Shown piece by piece: positions 57,314-64,000 of a DNA stretch of 64,000 nt. This DNA is from an uncultured Oscillospiraceae bacterium. Lineage in GTDB: Bacteria > Bacillota > Clostridia > Oscillospirales > Oscillospiraceae. The notes under the pieces were generated by a model, which saw only the letters and a program-made list of their open reading frames with translations, did not search any database and was not told the origin of the DNA. The position numbers were made by a program, and so were the translations under genes. Position 1 is the first letter of the stretch; each line of letters starts with the position of its first letter. The DNA is taken from positions 251,477-315,476 of the forward strand of contig CABSMJ010000001.1 in NCBI GenBank assembly GCA_902478785.1. The letters run 5' to 3'.

Positions 57314-57347
57314 TCGACCAGAAGTCAAGGTGTTGACTTCTGGTCGA
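57314..57347. repeat. palindromic site B
   Basis: A perfect 15-bp inverted repeat with a 4-base centre (57314-57328 with 57333-57347), just past the XRE terminator and directly before the recombinase promoter. Related to site A at 56339-56376. Its position makes it a candidate operator for the recombinase operon or a recombination site; a second terminator is the simplest alternative because TTTTGTT follows. Confidence 0.75.
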
Positions 57348-57349
57348 TT

Positions 57350-57376
57350 TTGTTATTAGTCTGCAGATTATATAAT
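57350..57376 (+). promoter_or_regulatory. promoter of the recombinase operon
   Basis: Perfect TATAAT (57371-57376) with weak TTGTTA (57350-57355) at a short 15-nt spacing; it abuts site B, so a protein bound to site B would directly affect it. Confidence 0.55.
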
Positions 57377-57410
57377 GGCCTGGAAGAGAAATAACACAGG
57401 GGGAGCAAAT

Positions 57411-58016
57411 ATGTCAGATCTGGCCGTTCAAAATAGAGAGTCAGAGCAGGAAGTTATGCCCTCATTTGATTTCCTGCTGGAAAGGGAGACGGAACGAAAC
57501 ACCCTTTTAGCGGAACATCGTGCCTGGTTAAAGGAAATCAAGCGGGAACGCCCGCTTCCCAAAACACATTACCGTGTGGCGGTATACATCCGCTACTTCA
57601 ACCAGACCCGCTATGAGGACTATCTCTCAGCTCATAAAAAGCAATTTCTTGATACACTGGCTCTCTGCCCAAACTGGAAGTTTGTCGGTTTCTATGTGGA
57701 CGAGGGCAGCACTGCGCCCAATATGGAGAACGCTCCGGAGTGGTCAAGGCTCCTTCAAGACTGCTACGAGGAAAAGGTCAATCTGATCATTACCCAGAAA
57801 GCAAGCAATATCTCGAAGAAGCTCTCCGAGCTCTCTTTCTGTACGCGCCTCTTGGCAGCACTCCCAAAGCCAGTGGGCGTTTACTTCGTTTCGGAGGATA
57901 TTTATACGCTGGCTTCCTATTACCAGGAGGATCTACACGACCCCTACTTTTTGCCAGATCCCGGTTGGAAGATACTCCCTGATGACGAACCCCGGAGGGA
58001 AATGCTGCATGATTGA
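57411..58016 (+). CDS. catalytically degenerate recombinase-like protein (201 aa)
   Basis: Aligns with the catalytic domain of the recombinase encoded next. YRVAVYIRYFNQTRYEDYL corresponds to its QRVAVYARVSTDN, but the nucleophile position is Phe63, and the SRFARN arginine motif is replaced by NISKK. PKPVGVYFVSEDIYTL matches PSPVGVFFESECIFSL. It therefore keeps the fold but should not cut DNA. ATG at 57411 follows GGGGGAG. It overlaps the recombinase by 8 bases, so the two are made together; a regulatory or structural subunit is likely. Confidence 0.8.
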   Translation: MSDLAVQNRESEQEVMPSFDFLLERETERNTLLAEHRAWLKEIKRERPLPKTHYRVAVYIRYFNQTRYEDYLSAHKKQFLDTLALCPNWKFVGFYVDEGSTAPNMENAPEWSRLLQDCYEEKVNLIITQKASNISKKLSELSFCTRLLAALPKPVGVYFVSEDIYTLASYYQEDLHDPYFLPDPGWKILPDDEPRREMLHD

Positions 58017-59889
58017 CAAGTCCACACGCAAACAGCTTGCGGAACGGAAAGAACGGGTCCGCCGGCGTATCAACACAAAAGTTGACCCGGAGAACTATGA
58101 ATTCATTCCGGCTAAAAAGCCCATCGACTATTACGATAATGATATAAGGCAGCGGGTCGCCGTGTATGCCCGTGTCTCCACAGACAATGTCCAGCAGACT
58201 TCCTCCTATGAGCTGCAAAAGAAATACTATGAAGATTTTGTTGTGCATCATCCCAACTGGACATTGGTCAAAATCTATGCGGATGAGGGGATTAGCGGAA
58301 CTTCTCTGGCTCATCGGGACGAGTTCAACAGCATGATCGCCGATTGCCGCAGCGGGAAAATCGATATGATCATTACCAAAAGCGTGTCTCGCTTTGCCCG
58401 AAATGTGGTGGACTGTATCAGCATGGTGCGAATGCTTGCGGAGCTGCCCAGTCCCGTCGGAGTGTTCTTCGAGAGCGAATGTATCTTCTCCCTCAAAGAC
58501 GATTCCCAGATGGCGCTTTCGTTTCAGGCCACCATGGCTCAGGAGGAGTCTCACATCCGCAGCCGGAGCATGGAAACCTCCTTGCGGATGCGGCTGGACG
58601 GAGGTCTGCCATTGACGCCCAAACTGCTGGGGTATTCTCACGACGCAGATGGAAACCTGGTCGTCAACCCGGATGAAGCCCCCACGGTAAAACTCATCTT
58701 CTATATGTATCTGTATGGATATTCCACCTCCGACATTGCGGCGGCGCTCACCGAGCTGGGCCGAAAGACTTATCTGGGAAATGTCAAGTGGACATCCAAC
58801 TCCATTGTCCAGGTCCTTCGCAATGAGCGGCATTGCGGGGATGTACTGACCCGGAAGACCTTCACCCCCAACTATCTGAACCACAAGGCCAGAAAGAATC
58901 GGGGGGACAGACCCCAGAGCCTTTACCGGAACCACCACGAGGGCATTGTTTCCAGAGATGATTTCATTGCGGTTCAGCATCTTCTGAACAACTCCAAGTA
59001 TGGCAACCGCTCCATCCTCCCGGAGCTGCGGGTGATCGATAGCGGCCTGCTCAGAGGGTTCGTGACCATCAATCCCCGCTGGGCTGGATTTAAGCCGGCG
59101 GATTATTACCAAGCGTCCGCCAGTATCCATCCGCCCGATGAGCAGCAGGCGGATGCATCCCTGCCCTCGAGCATCACATTGGTTCCGGGAGATTTTGATA
59201 TGAGAGGCTTTGAAATCGCCCGCAGTGAATTCTTTGATAATTATCACCGTCCCTATGTACTGTTTCAAGATAAGAGAATCAAGTTCAGCACCACATGTGT
59301 TCGGTCTTTTGGGAAAGACAACCATGTGGAGCTGCTGGTCAACCCTGTGGAGATGAAGTTCGCCGTCCGTACAGCGGCGAAAAGCAGCCGCAACGCAGTC
59401 GTGTTTTCCAAGCTGTCAGACGGAAAGTATCAGCCCAGGGATATCGCCGGTGCGGCCTATGTAGAAACGCTTTTTCAGTTATTCGGCTGGAGTCCGGATT
59501 TAAAATACCGGATCGCCGGAGCGCTGTTTCAAACTGAAACTGAATCTGCGTATATTTTTGATGTCAATGATGCGGAAGCGTTTATTAAATCGTACCTGCT
59601 TTCCGGTTCAAAAAGCACGGAACAGGCAAAGGAGCCTGTACAGCCCCTTTCTGTCTCCGGCAAACGGGTGCGGGCAGTCCCGGAGGAGTGGATCGGCTCT
59701 TTTGGCAAGCAATATTACCTCCACCAACAGTCTTTCCCGCCCGTCTGCGATCAGAGTGAGGAAGACTGGAAAATCCGCATGGAGGGCCAGTTGTATGAAA
59801 CCGGGCAGAAACTCCGCGTGACAGGATTTGACGTGCTGCGTGACTATATCTGTCAGGAACTCGGTCAGTACGGGAAGGAGGAATCCTAA
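58009..59889 (+). CDS. large serine recombinase with unusual C-terminal domain
   Basis: Site-specific recombinase, 626 aa. Catalytic domain at about 48-190 with nucleophile S57 (VYARVSTDN) and SRFARN near 130. A recombinase domain follows (about 205-310; KLLGYSHDADGNL, ILRNERHCGD-like VLRNERHCGDVLTRKTF). Where the zinc ribbon is expected (near 345, DSGLLRGFVTINPRW) the Cys residues are missing. About residues 394-528 form another domain that recurs in the next two genes. It probably moves the island or switches DNA in it. Start ATG at 58009 after GGAGGG. Confidence 0.9.
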   Translation: MIDKSTRKQLAERKERVRRRINTKVDPENYEFIPAKKPIDYYDNDIRQRVAVYARVSTDNVQQTSSYELQKKYYEDFVVHHPNWTLVKIYADEGISGTSLAHRDEFNSMIADCRSGKIDMIITKSVSRFARNVVDCISMVRMLAELPSPVGVFFESECIFSLKDDSQMALSFQATMAQEESHIRSRSMETSLRMRLDGGLPLTPKLLGYSHDADGNLVVNPDEAPTVKLIFYMYLYGYSTSDIAAALTELGRKTYLGNVKWTSNSIVQVLRNERHCGDVLTRKTFTPNYLNHKARKNRGDRPQSLYRNHHEGIVSRDDFIAVQHLLNNSKYGNRSILPELRVIDSGLLRGFVTINPRWAGFKPADYYQASASIHPPDEQQADASLPSSITLVPGDFDMRGFEIARSEFFDNYHRPYVLFQDKRIKFSTTCVRSFGKDNHVELLVNPVEMKFAVRTAAKSSRNAVVFSKLSDGKYQPRDIAGAAYVETLFQLFGWSPDLKYRIAGALFQTETESAYIFDVNDAEAFIKSYLLSGSKSTEQAKEPVQPLSVSGKRVRAVPEEWIGSFGKQYYLHQQSFPPVCDQSEEDWKIRMEGQLYETGQKLRVTGFDVLRDYICQELGQYGKEES

Positions 59890-60696
59890 ATGTTCGAAGA
59901 AAGTCGGGAAAATACCGGCGGTGTAATCGCCGGAATGCTTCGTTCCCTGGAGGACGGGCATTTGGATATTGTTCCGTCTGCTGAATTAAAAAAAGCGGAA
60001 CTGGCAGCTTCTCCCGCAAACAGCAGTAGTGATGAGGTCCTGGAGATGGCCGGTGACTTTAACTACGATGGCTACCAAGTGGTACGCCGTGAGTTCTTCG
60101 CCCATATTAATGAGCCGTCTGTAACTTTCAACAATTACAAATTTTATGTAAATACCGCCTGCCTGAACCGCTTCCCACAAGTTGATTATGTGCAGGTATT
60201 GGTCAATCAGGAGAGCAGGATCTTGGCGATCCGTCCCTGTCGGGCGGAAGATCGGGATGCCTGCGCCTGGTGCACCAACGGCTCCGGCAGACGTAAACCG
60301 AAACAGATTACCTGCAAGATTTTTTTCGCCAAAGTGTTTTCACTGATGGACTGGAATCTGGACTATCGATATAAACTCCTCGGGCGGATAATCCATGCCA
60401 AGGATGAGTGGCTCATCGCATTTGATCTCACAGCGACCGAAGTGTATCAGCGGGTGCAAAAAGACGGCCAGAAGCCCAAGTCTTCTCGAACTCCCGTGTT
60501 TCCGGAGGGCTGGAAGACGCAGTTTGGACTCCCGTTCCGGGAACACCAGAAATCTATGCAGGTAGACATTTTTGAAGGATATGCTGTATATGGGTTGCGC
60601 GATAACATAGCTCCTGCTGCATCAGAGCAGTCAGACGAGGCTGCCTCTGATACTGGTAGTAAGTCCGTTTTGGGAGGACAAGGACATGAATCATGA
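59890..60696 (+). CDS. stand-alone relative of the recombinase C-terminal domain (268 aa)
   Basis: Residues about 55-195 match the recombinase C-terminal domain: GDFNYDGYQVVRREFF against GDFDMRGFEIARSEFF, VQVLVNQE against VELLVNPV, AIRP against AVRT, WNLDYRYKLLGR against WSPDLKYRIAGA. The N-terminal 50 residues and C-terminal tail are unlike it. No catalytic residues are visible. It likely binds DNA or the recombinase. Starts right after the recombinase stop with AAGGAGG. Confidence 0.8.
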   Translation: MFEESRENTGGVIAGMLRSLEDGHLDIVPSAELKKAELAASPANSSSDEVLEMAGDFNYDGYQVVRREFFAHINEPSVTFNNYKFYVNTACLNRFPQVDYVQVLVNQESRILAIRPCRAEDRDACAWCTNGSGRRKPKQITCKIFFAKVFSLMDWNLDYRYKLLGRIIHAKDEWLIAFDLTATEVYQRVQKDGQKPKSSRTPVFPEGWKTQFGLPFREHQKSMQVDIFEGYAVYGLRDNIAPAASEQSDEAASDTGSKSVLGGQGHES

Positions 60697-61084
60697 AAAT
60701 CAATTGCAGGCTTACTTAACGCTGGACCCTGCGCGAAACCGGATTCGAATCCACAGGCAAACGATTCGTCTCTTGAAGAATCCTGCGTATGTGCAATTCC
60801 TGGTAAACCCTGAAGAGCTGTATATCGCCGTTCTCGGATCGGACAAACCTATTTCAGGCGGGACCGCAAACAAGGTTCGGATGTCAAACACATCCCAGCA
60901 GTCTATAGAATTCTATAGTACGATCCTTATTAAAAACTTTTCCGAACTGCTGGGTGGCTTTGACCTGAGATTTAATTACCAGCTGACCGGTGAGATCGAT
61001 CAAGTCAACCGGGTCGCATATTTTTCCCTCAAAACCGTCAAACAGCTGGAACGCAGGAGGCTACATGACAGAGAAAGCATTTAG
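60686..61084 (+). CDS. minimal copy of the recombinase C-terminal domain (132 aa)
   Basis: Almost the whole protein is the shared domain: RIRIHRQTIRLL, VQFLVNPEELYIAV, FDLRFNYQLTGE and FSLKTVKQL align with the recombinase and with the previous gene. It lacks other domains. Overlaps the previous gene by 11 bases. Possible recombination directionality factor or regulator; inference only. Confidence 0.75.
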   Translation: MNHENQLQAYLTLDPARNRIRIHRQTIRLLKNPAYVQFLVNPEELYIAVLGSDKPISGGTANKVRMSNTSQQSIEFYSTILIKNFSELLGGFDLRFNYQLTGEIDQVNRVAYFSLKTVKQLERRRLHDRESI

Positions 61085-62018
61085 GCAGCTTAACATCGAT
61101 CCGGAATTCAAAAACTTGATTCGTCCACTTCGCCGGGAGGAATACCGGCAACTGGAGCTGAATCTGGTCATGGAAGGATGCCGGGAAGATATCATCGCAT
61201 GGAATGATACCATCGTCGACGGTCATAATCGCTATGAAATATGCAATAAAATGCGCATTCCTTATGGAGTCAAGGAGCTGGATTTTCCAAGCAGAGATGC
61301 TGCCATCGCCTGGATCTGTGCGAACCAACTTGGGCGCCGCAACATCTCAGAAGAAACCAGGAAATATCTGATTGGGAAACAATATGAAGCGGAAAAGAAA
61401 GTACAGCGAAATAGGAATGGCTATAATCAGTACCGTCCGAACCCCAACATTACTGTGGGGAGAGGCCGCCCAATAGATGAAGAGAGTGGCCGGCGAACAG
61501 CAGCCCGGCTGGGAAGGAAGTATCATGTGTCCGGCGCAACCGTACAGAAATATGCGAAATACAGTGCAGCATTAGATACCATTGAACAAAATGCTCCTGA
61601 GCTTGTTCCGCACATTCTTTCCGGGGCATATAAGATTTCTTTCGAAAATATCGTTGCTCTATCAGAAATGGAACCCGAAGAATTGAAAGCACTTAGTAAA
61701 AAAATCGGAAAAAATCCCTATGCGTTTGCTCGTTACAGTGAATCGAGACGATGCCTTTATTCCGACGCTTCTGCCAAGCCCGGTACAGCGGCGGCAGAAC
61801 AGCCGGCAATCAAGACGATGCCCGCCTATGACCCGGATGCGGAAGTTGCTGGACTTACTCTTACGATCCCCTCCTGGATGAGCTCCATCGACCGGACAAA
61901 GTCCATGGCACATTTGGAAGCGATCTCACCTGCTGCAAGACAAAACCTCTTGGCGGCGTTGACTGAATTAGAAGGAAAAATCCAGGAAATGCTCAATGCA
62001 ATTGAGGTGGAATCCTAA
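61065..62018 (+). CDS. ParB-like protein (317 aa)
   Basis: The N-terminal ParB/sulfiredoxin-like domain (about 10-100) contains NLVMEGCREDI and the IVDGHNRYEI loop used for nucleotide binding. Middle part (QLGRRNISEETRKYLIGKQY and the later VSGATVQKYAKYSAAL) suggests a helix-turn-helix. No ParA is seen, so it is a regulator or DNA-binding adaptor more than a partition protein. ATG at 61065 follows AGGAGG and overlaps the previous gene by 20 bases. Confidence 0.82.
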   Translation: MTEKAFRQLNIDPEFKNLIRPLRREEYRQLELNLVMEGCREDIIAWNDTIVDGHNRYEICNKMRIPYGVKELDFPSRDAAIAWICANQLGRRNISEETRKYLIGKQYEAEKKVQRNRNGYNQYRPNPNITVGRGRPIDEESGRRTAARLGRKYHVSGATVQKYAKYSAALDTIEQNAPELVPHILSGAYKISFENIVALSEMEPEELKALSKKIGKNPYAFARYSESRRCLYSDASAKPGTAAAEQPAIKTMPAYDPDAEVAGLTLTIPSWMSSIDRTKSMAHLEAISPAARQNLLAALTELEGKIQEMLNAIEVES

Positions 62019-62887
62019 TGGAAGATTATAGTATGTTTGTTCCCAATGTTCACTTCGAACAGATTCCCATCAAGAACCTCGTATCCAATCAGGAGTACCA
62101 GAGGAATATTTCCGAACAGCATGTGCTGAATGCTGCGGCACACTTTGATCTGTATCAGATCAACCCCGTGAAGGTAAGCCGTCGAAATGGGGTCAACTAT
62201 GTCTTCAATGGCCAGCACACGGTGGAGATCGTCGCCCTGGCCTCTGGCTCTCGTGAAACGCCAGTCTGGTGCATGATATACGATGATCTGAACTACGAGC
62301 ACGAGGCAGATATCTTCGCCAACCAGATGAAGTTTGTCAAACCGCTCCGTCCCTATGAAGTGTTTATGGCAAATGTGGAAGCCGGGAATCAGGAACAGCT
62401 TATGATCAAAGATCTGGTAGAGTCTTATTCTCTTTCCATTGGCCAGGTCAGAAACTATGGCGTTGTCTGTGCTGTCTCCACGCTTGAAAATATATATGAG
62501 CGGTTCGGTTACCATGTACTTGATCGAACACTCAGACTCTGCGTAGGCACCTGGGAGGGCGATATGAATTCGCTGTCTGCCAATATGCTCAACGGAATCG
62601 CCAGATTGGTCTACACGTTCGGCGATGCCCTGAAAGATGAGACCTTTAAGGAAAAAGTGGGGGAAATGTCGGTCAAGCTGCTTTCGAGAACAGCCAAGGA
62701 ACGACGCCCCGGTTCTATGGGCTATGCTGAGGCGATGCTTCTGGCCTATAACCGCAAATGCAAATATCCGCTCAAATGGACCAAGCTCTACGAGAAGAAT
62801 GTGGGGAACAATGAAGGACTGGACATTGATACGGATATGGACGAGGATGAGGGCGAGGACTCTTTTGAGGGAGTCGCCAAAGAATAA
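62018..62887 (+). CDS. second ParB-like protein (289 aa)
   Basis: N-terminal ParB-like domain (about 15-110) with YVFNGQHTVEIVAL, the equivalent of the GHNR loop but with Gln-His, as in a subgroup of phage and integrative-element proteins. The rest is helical; the C-terminus is very acidic (DIDTDMDEDEGEDSFEG). TAATG overlap with the previous gene. Last gene of the rightward operon. Confidence 0.8.
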   Translation: MEDYSMFVPNVHFEQIPIKNLVSNQEYQRNISEQHVLNAAAHFDLYQINPVKVSRRNGVNYVFNGQHTVEIVALASGSRETPVWCMIYDDLNYEHEADIFANQMKFVKPLRPYEVFMANVEAGNQEQLMIKDLVESYSLSIGQVRNYGVVCAVSTLENIYERFGYHVLDRTLRLCVGTWEGDMNSLSANMLNGIARLVYTFGDALKDETFKEKVGEMSVKLLSRTAKERRPGSMGYAEAMLLAYNRKCKYPLKWTKLYEKNVGNNEGLDIDTDMDEDEGEDSFEGVAKE

Positions 62888-62888
62888 G

Positions 62889-62922
62889 CAAACGGACGGT
62901 TCCACCAGGAATCGTCCGTTTG
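62889..62922. terminator. hairpin between convergent parB-like and hipA-like genes
   Basis: CAAACGGAC (62889-62897) pairs with GTCCGTTTG (62914-62922), with additional pairing GGTTCC/GGAATC inside. Weak T-run; probably ends the recombinase operon. Confidence 0.6.
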
Positions 62923-62930
62923 TGATCTTA

Positions 62931-64000
62931 TCATGGAAGGGAAAAGGCAGGGCGCATATACTCTATCGCTCCTCGGCTGAGACCATACTGCCCGGCCAAC
63001 TGTTCCCAGTGTCCGGATACTGTTTTGCAGACCTCCTCTGCAGCCTGTTCCGCTTCCTGAGGGGCCAGGCCGAAATAATCGGCTACTTCCAGAGCCAGTT
63101 CCAAGTCAATGGTGTTATCATACTCACTCACATTGAGGGAAAGCCGGTCCCCCGAGGGGACTGGGTTCACATCATAGAGAGGGGCCAGCCGCCAGCCGGT
63201 GGGTGTCAGAAGGAAACCATGGTTGCGCAGGTGGTCGTCAGTATTGGATACCGCCATGCTGAACACGATCCGCTTCCACAGCTCGACCAGATCCTGCCGG
63301 GGTGATGCCCCGTTGGCCCGGATGAACGCCGCCAGATCCAGATAGCTGCTTCCGTCCGCTGCAGAGGCTCCATCGGTCTTGCCCAGCAGGGTCATGGCGG
63401 AGGCGAAGTGGATGCGGCGGCTGCCGTTTCGGTCAAATCGCTTGACGAGAAAGGTACTGCCGGTCTTGGAGAACGTCTCCAATTTGGATTCCGGAACATC
63501 CAGTCCGCAGAGCCGTGCCAGGTCATGGACGACCTTCTCCCACGCGCCGCTGTTATATTCATCATGCTTGGAAGGGAACTTGGCAATCCACAAGGCGCCA
63601 TCTGTGGCCTGCACCGTAGCTTTGGGTCTTGCGCCTCCCAAGGAGGAACCGGGGGCCAGAAGCTCACGCAGCCATTTTTCATTCAGGCCGCTCTCATCAT
63701 TCTCGAAAGCGATAGAGGCGTTTTCCAGCGTCCGAAGGTTTACCCATGGAGGCGTCGCAAACGCTTTATCGTTCGAAAGAAATTCGCCCCCTTCTTCCAA
63801 GCTGAACCGCAGCGCACCCATACGGGATTCATCGTAGACCCCCAACAGGAAGTCGCTCTCGGTGAGCTTACGGGGCTTGCGGTCCTCTTTGCGAGCGTCG
63901 ATGGCCTCCTTGCGCTTCATTAGCAGACGCCCCCAGCGATCCGGACAGGAGTCGGAAAACAGGCCAAAGAGCTGCTTGTTCAGCGGCACATACTGCCGCC
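62931..64000 (-). CDS. hipA: HipA-type serine/threonine kinase, 5' end off the window (partial)
   Basis: About 356 residues are visible and the frame stays open to the right edge (RQYVPLNKQLFG...). HipA landmarks: SDSCPDRWGR, Gly-rich LAPGSSLGGARPKATV, Lys in LWIAKFPS, VKRFDR, catalytic SNTDDHLRNHGFL and metal-binding LAPLYDVNP. HipA toxins phosphorylate tRNA synthetases or other targets and are neutralised by HipB. The missing start and any hipB would lie beyond the window, upstream on the minus strand. It is convergent with the recombinase operon. Confidence 0.9.
   Translation of the reverse strand, partial: RQYVPLNKQLFGLFSDSCPDRWGRLLMKRKEAIDARKEDRKPRKLTESDFLLGVYDESRMGALRFSLEEGGEFLSNDKAFATPPWVNLRTLENASIAFENDESGLNEKWLRELLAPGSSLGGARPKATVQATDGALWIAKFPSKHDEYNSGAWEKVVHDLARLCGLDVPESKLETFSKTGSTFLVKRFDRNGSRRIHFASAMTLLGKTDGASAADGSSYLDLAAFIRANGASPRQDLVELWKRIVFSMAVSNTDDHLRNHGFLLTPTGWRLAPLYDVNPVPSGDRLSLNVSEYDNTIDLELALEVADYFGLAPQEAEQAAEEVCKTVSGHWEQLAGQYGLSRGAIEYMRPAFSLP

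Overview
The window reads as chromosome from a GC-rich, spore-forming, anaerobic Firmicute of the gut-clostridial type, most likely Oscillospiraceae (a Flavonifractor, Pseudoflavonifractor or Lawsonibacter-like genome). This rests on the holB-ricT pair, pyruvate phosphate dikinase, ferredoxin-linked indolepyruvate oxidoreductase, a clostridial ene-reductase, MgtE behind an M-box, and SD-rich, GC-biased coding. The taxon is inference. No rRNA, tRNA or CRISPR array was seen.

Bases 1-50,800 are core-like chromosome. In order: a Bce-type antimicrobial-peptide sensing and export module (167-4780); a D-aminoacylase/NhaC pair (5001-7837); a LysR-controlled operon for oxidative degradation of aromatic amino acids, iorAB plus CoA-transferase plus aminotransferase (7891-13853); a HAD phosphatase overlapped by a 44-aa membrane protein; ricT-holB; ppdK; a TetR-controlled amino-acid ABC importer with an old-yellow-enzyme-type reductase (20464-25775); mgtE behind an M-box riboswitch; a PadR/DUF1700 membrane module; a carbamoylase-type hydrolase; a DEAD helicase; an ECF transporter S component behind an attenuated leader of unrecognised class; carA and a carB-dapF fusion behind a candidate leader-peptide attenuator; an XRE/MBOAT/SGNH polymer-acylation operon; lepA; an ECF sigma/anti-sigma pair; a P-type ATPase behind a yybP-ykoY (Mn2+) riboswitch; and a hemerythrin-CheX fusion.

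Bases of about 50,900-64,000 are an accessory island with lower GC and different codon use. A divergent pair of small XRE regulators (56389-57266) sits at its centre. Leftward runs a nine-gene, mostly overlapping operon with two calcineurin-like phosphoesterases and several unrecognised proteins. Rightward runs a recombinase operon: a catalytically degenerate recombinase-like protein, a full serine recombinase that lacks the usual zinc ribbon, two stand-alone copies of that recombinase's C-terminal domain, and two ParB-like proteins. Two related palindromes bracket the regulator pair. A HipA-type kinase runs off the right edge. The island is the best candidate for an undescribed system; its function is not established by sequence alone.

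The clearest oddities in the core are the CarB-DapF fusion whose epimerase domain has Gly in place of the first catalytic Cys, and two leaders (carA and the ECF S-component gene) with terminators placed to act as attenuators.
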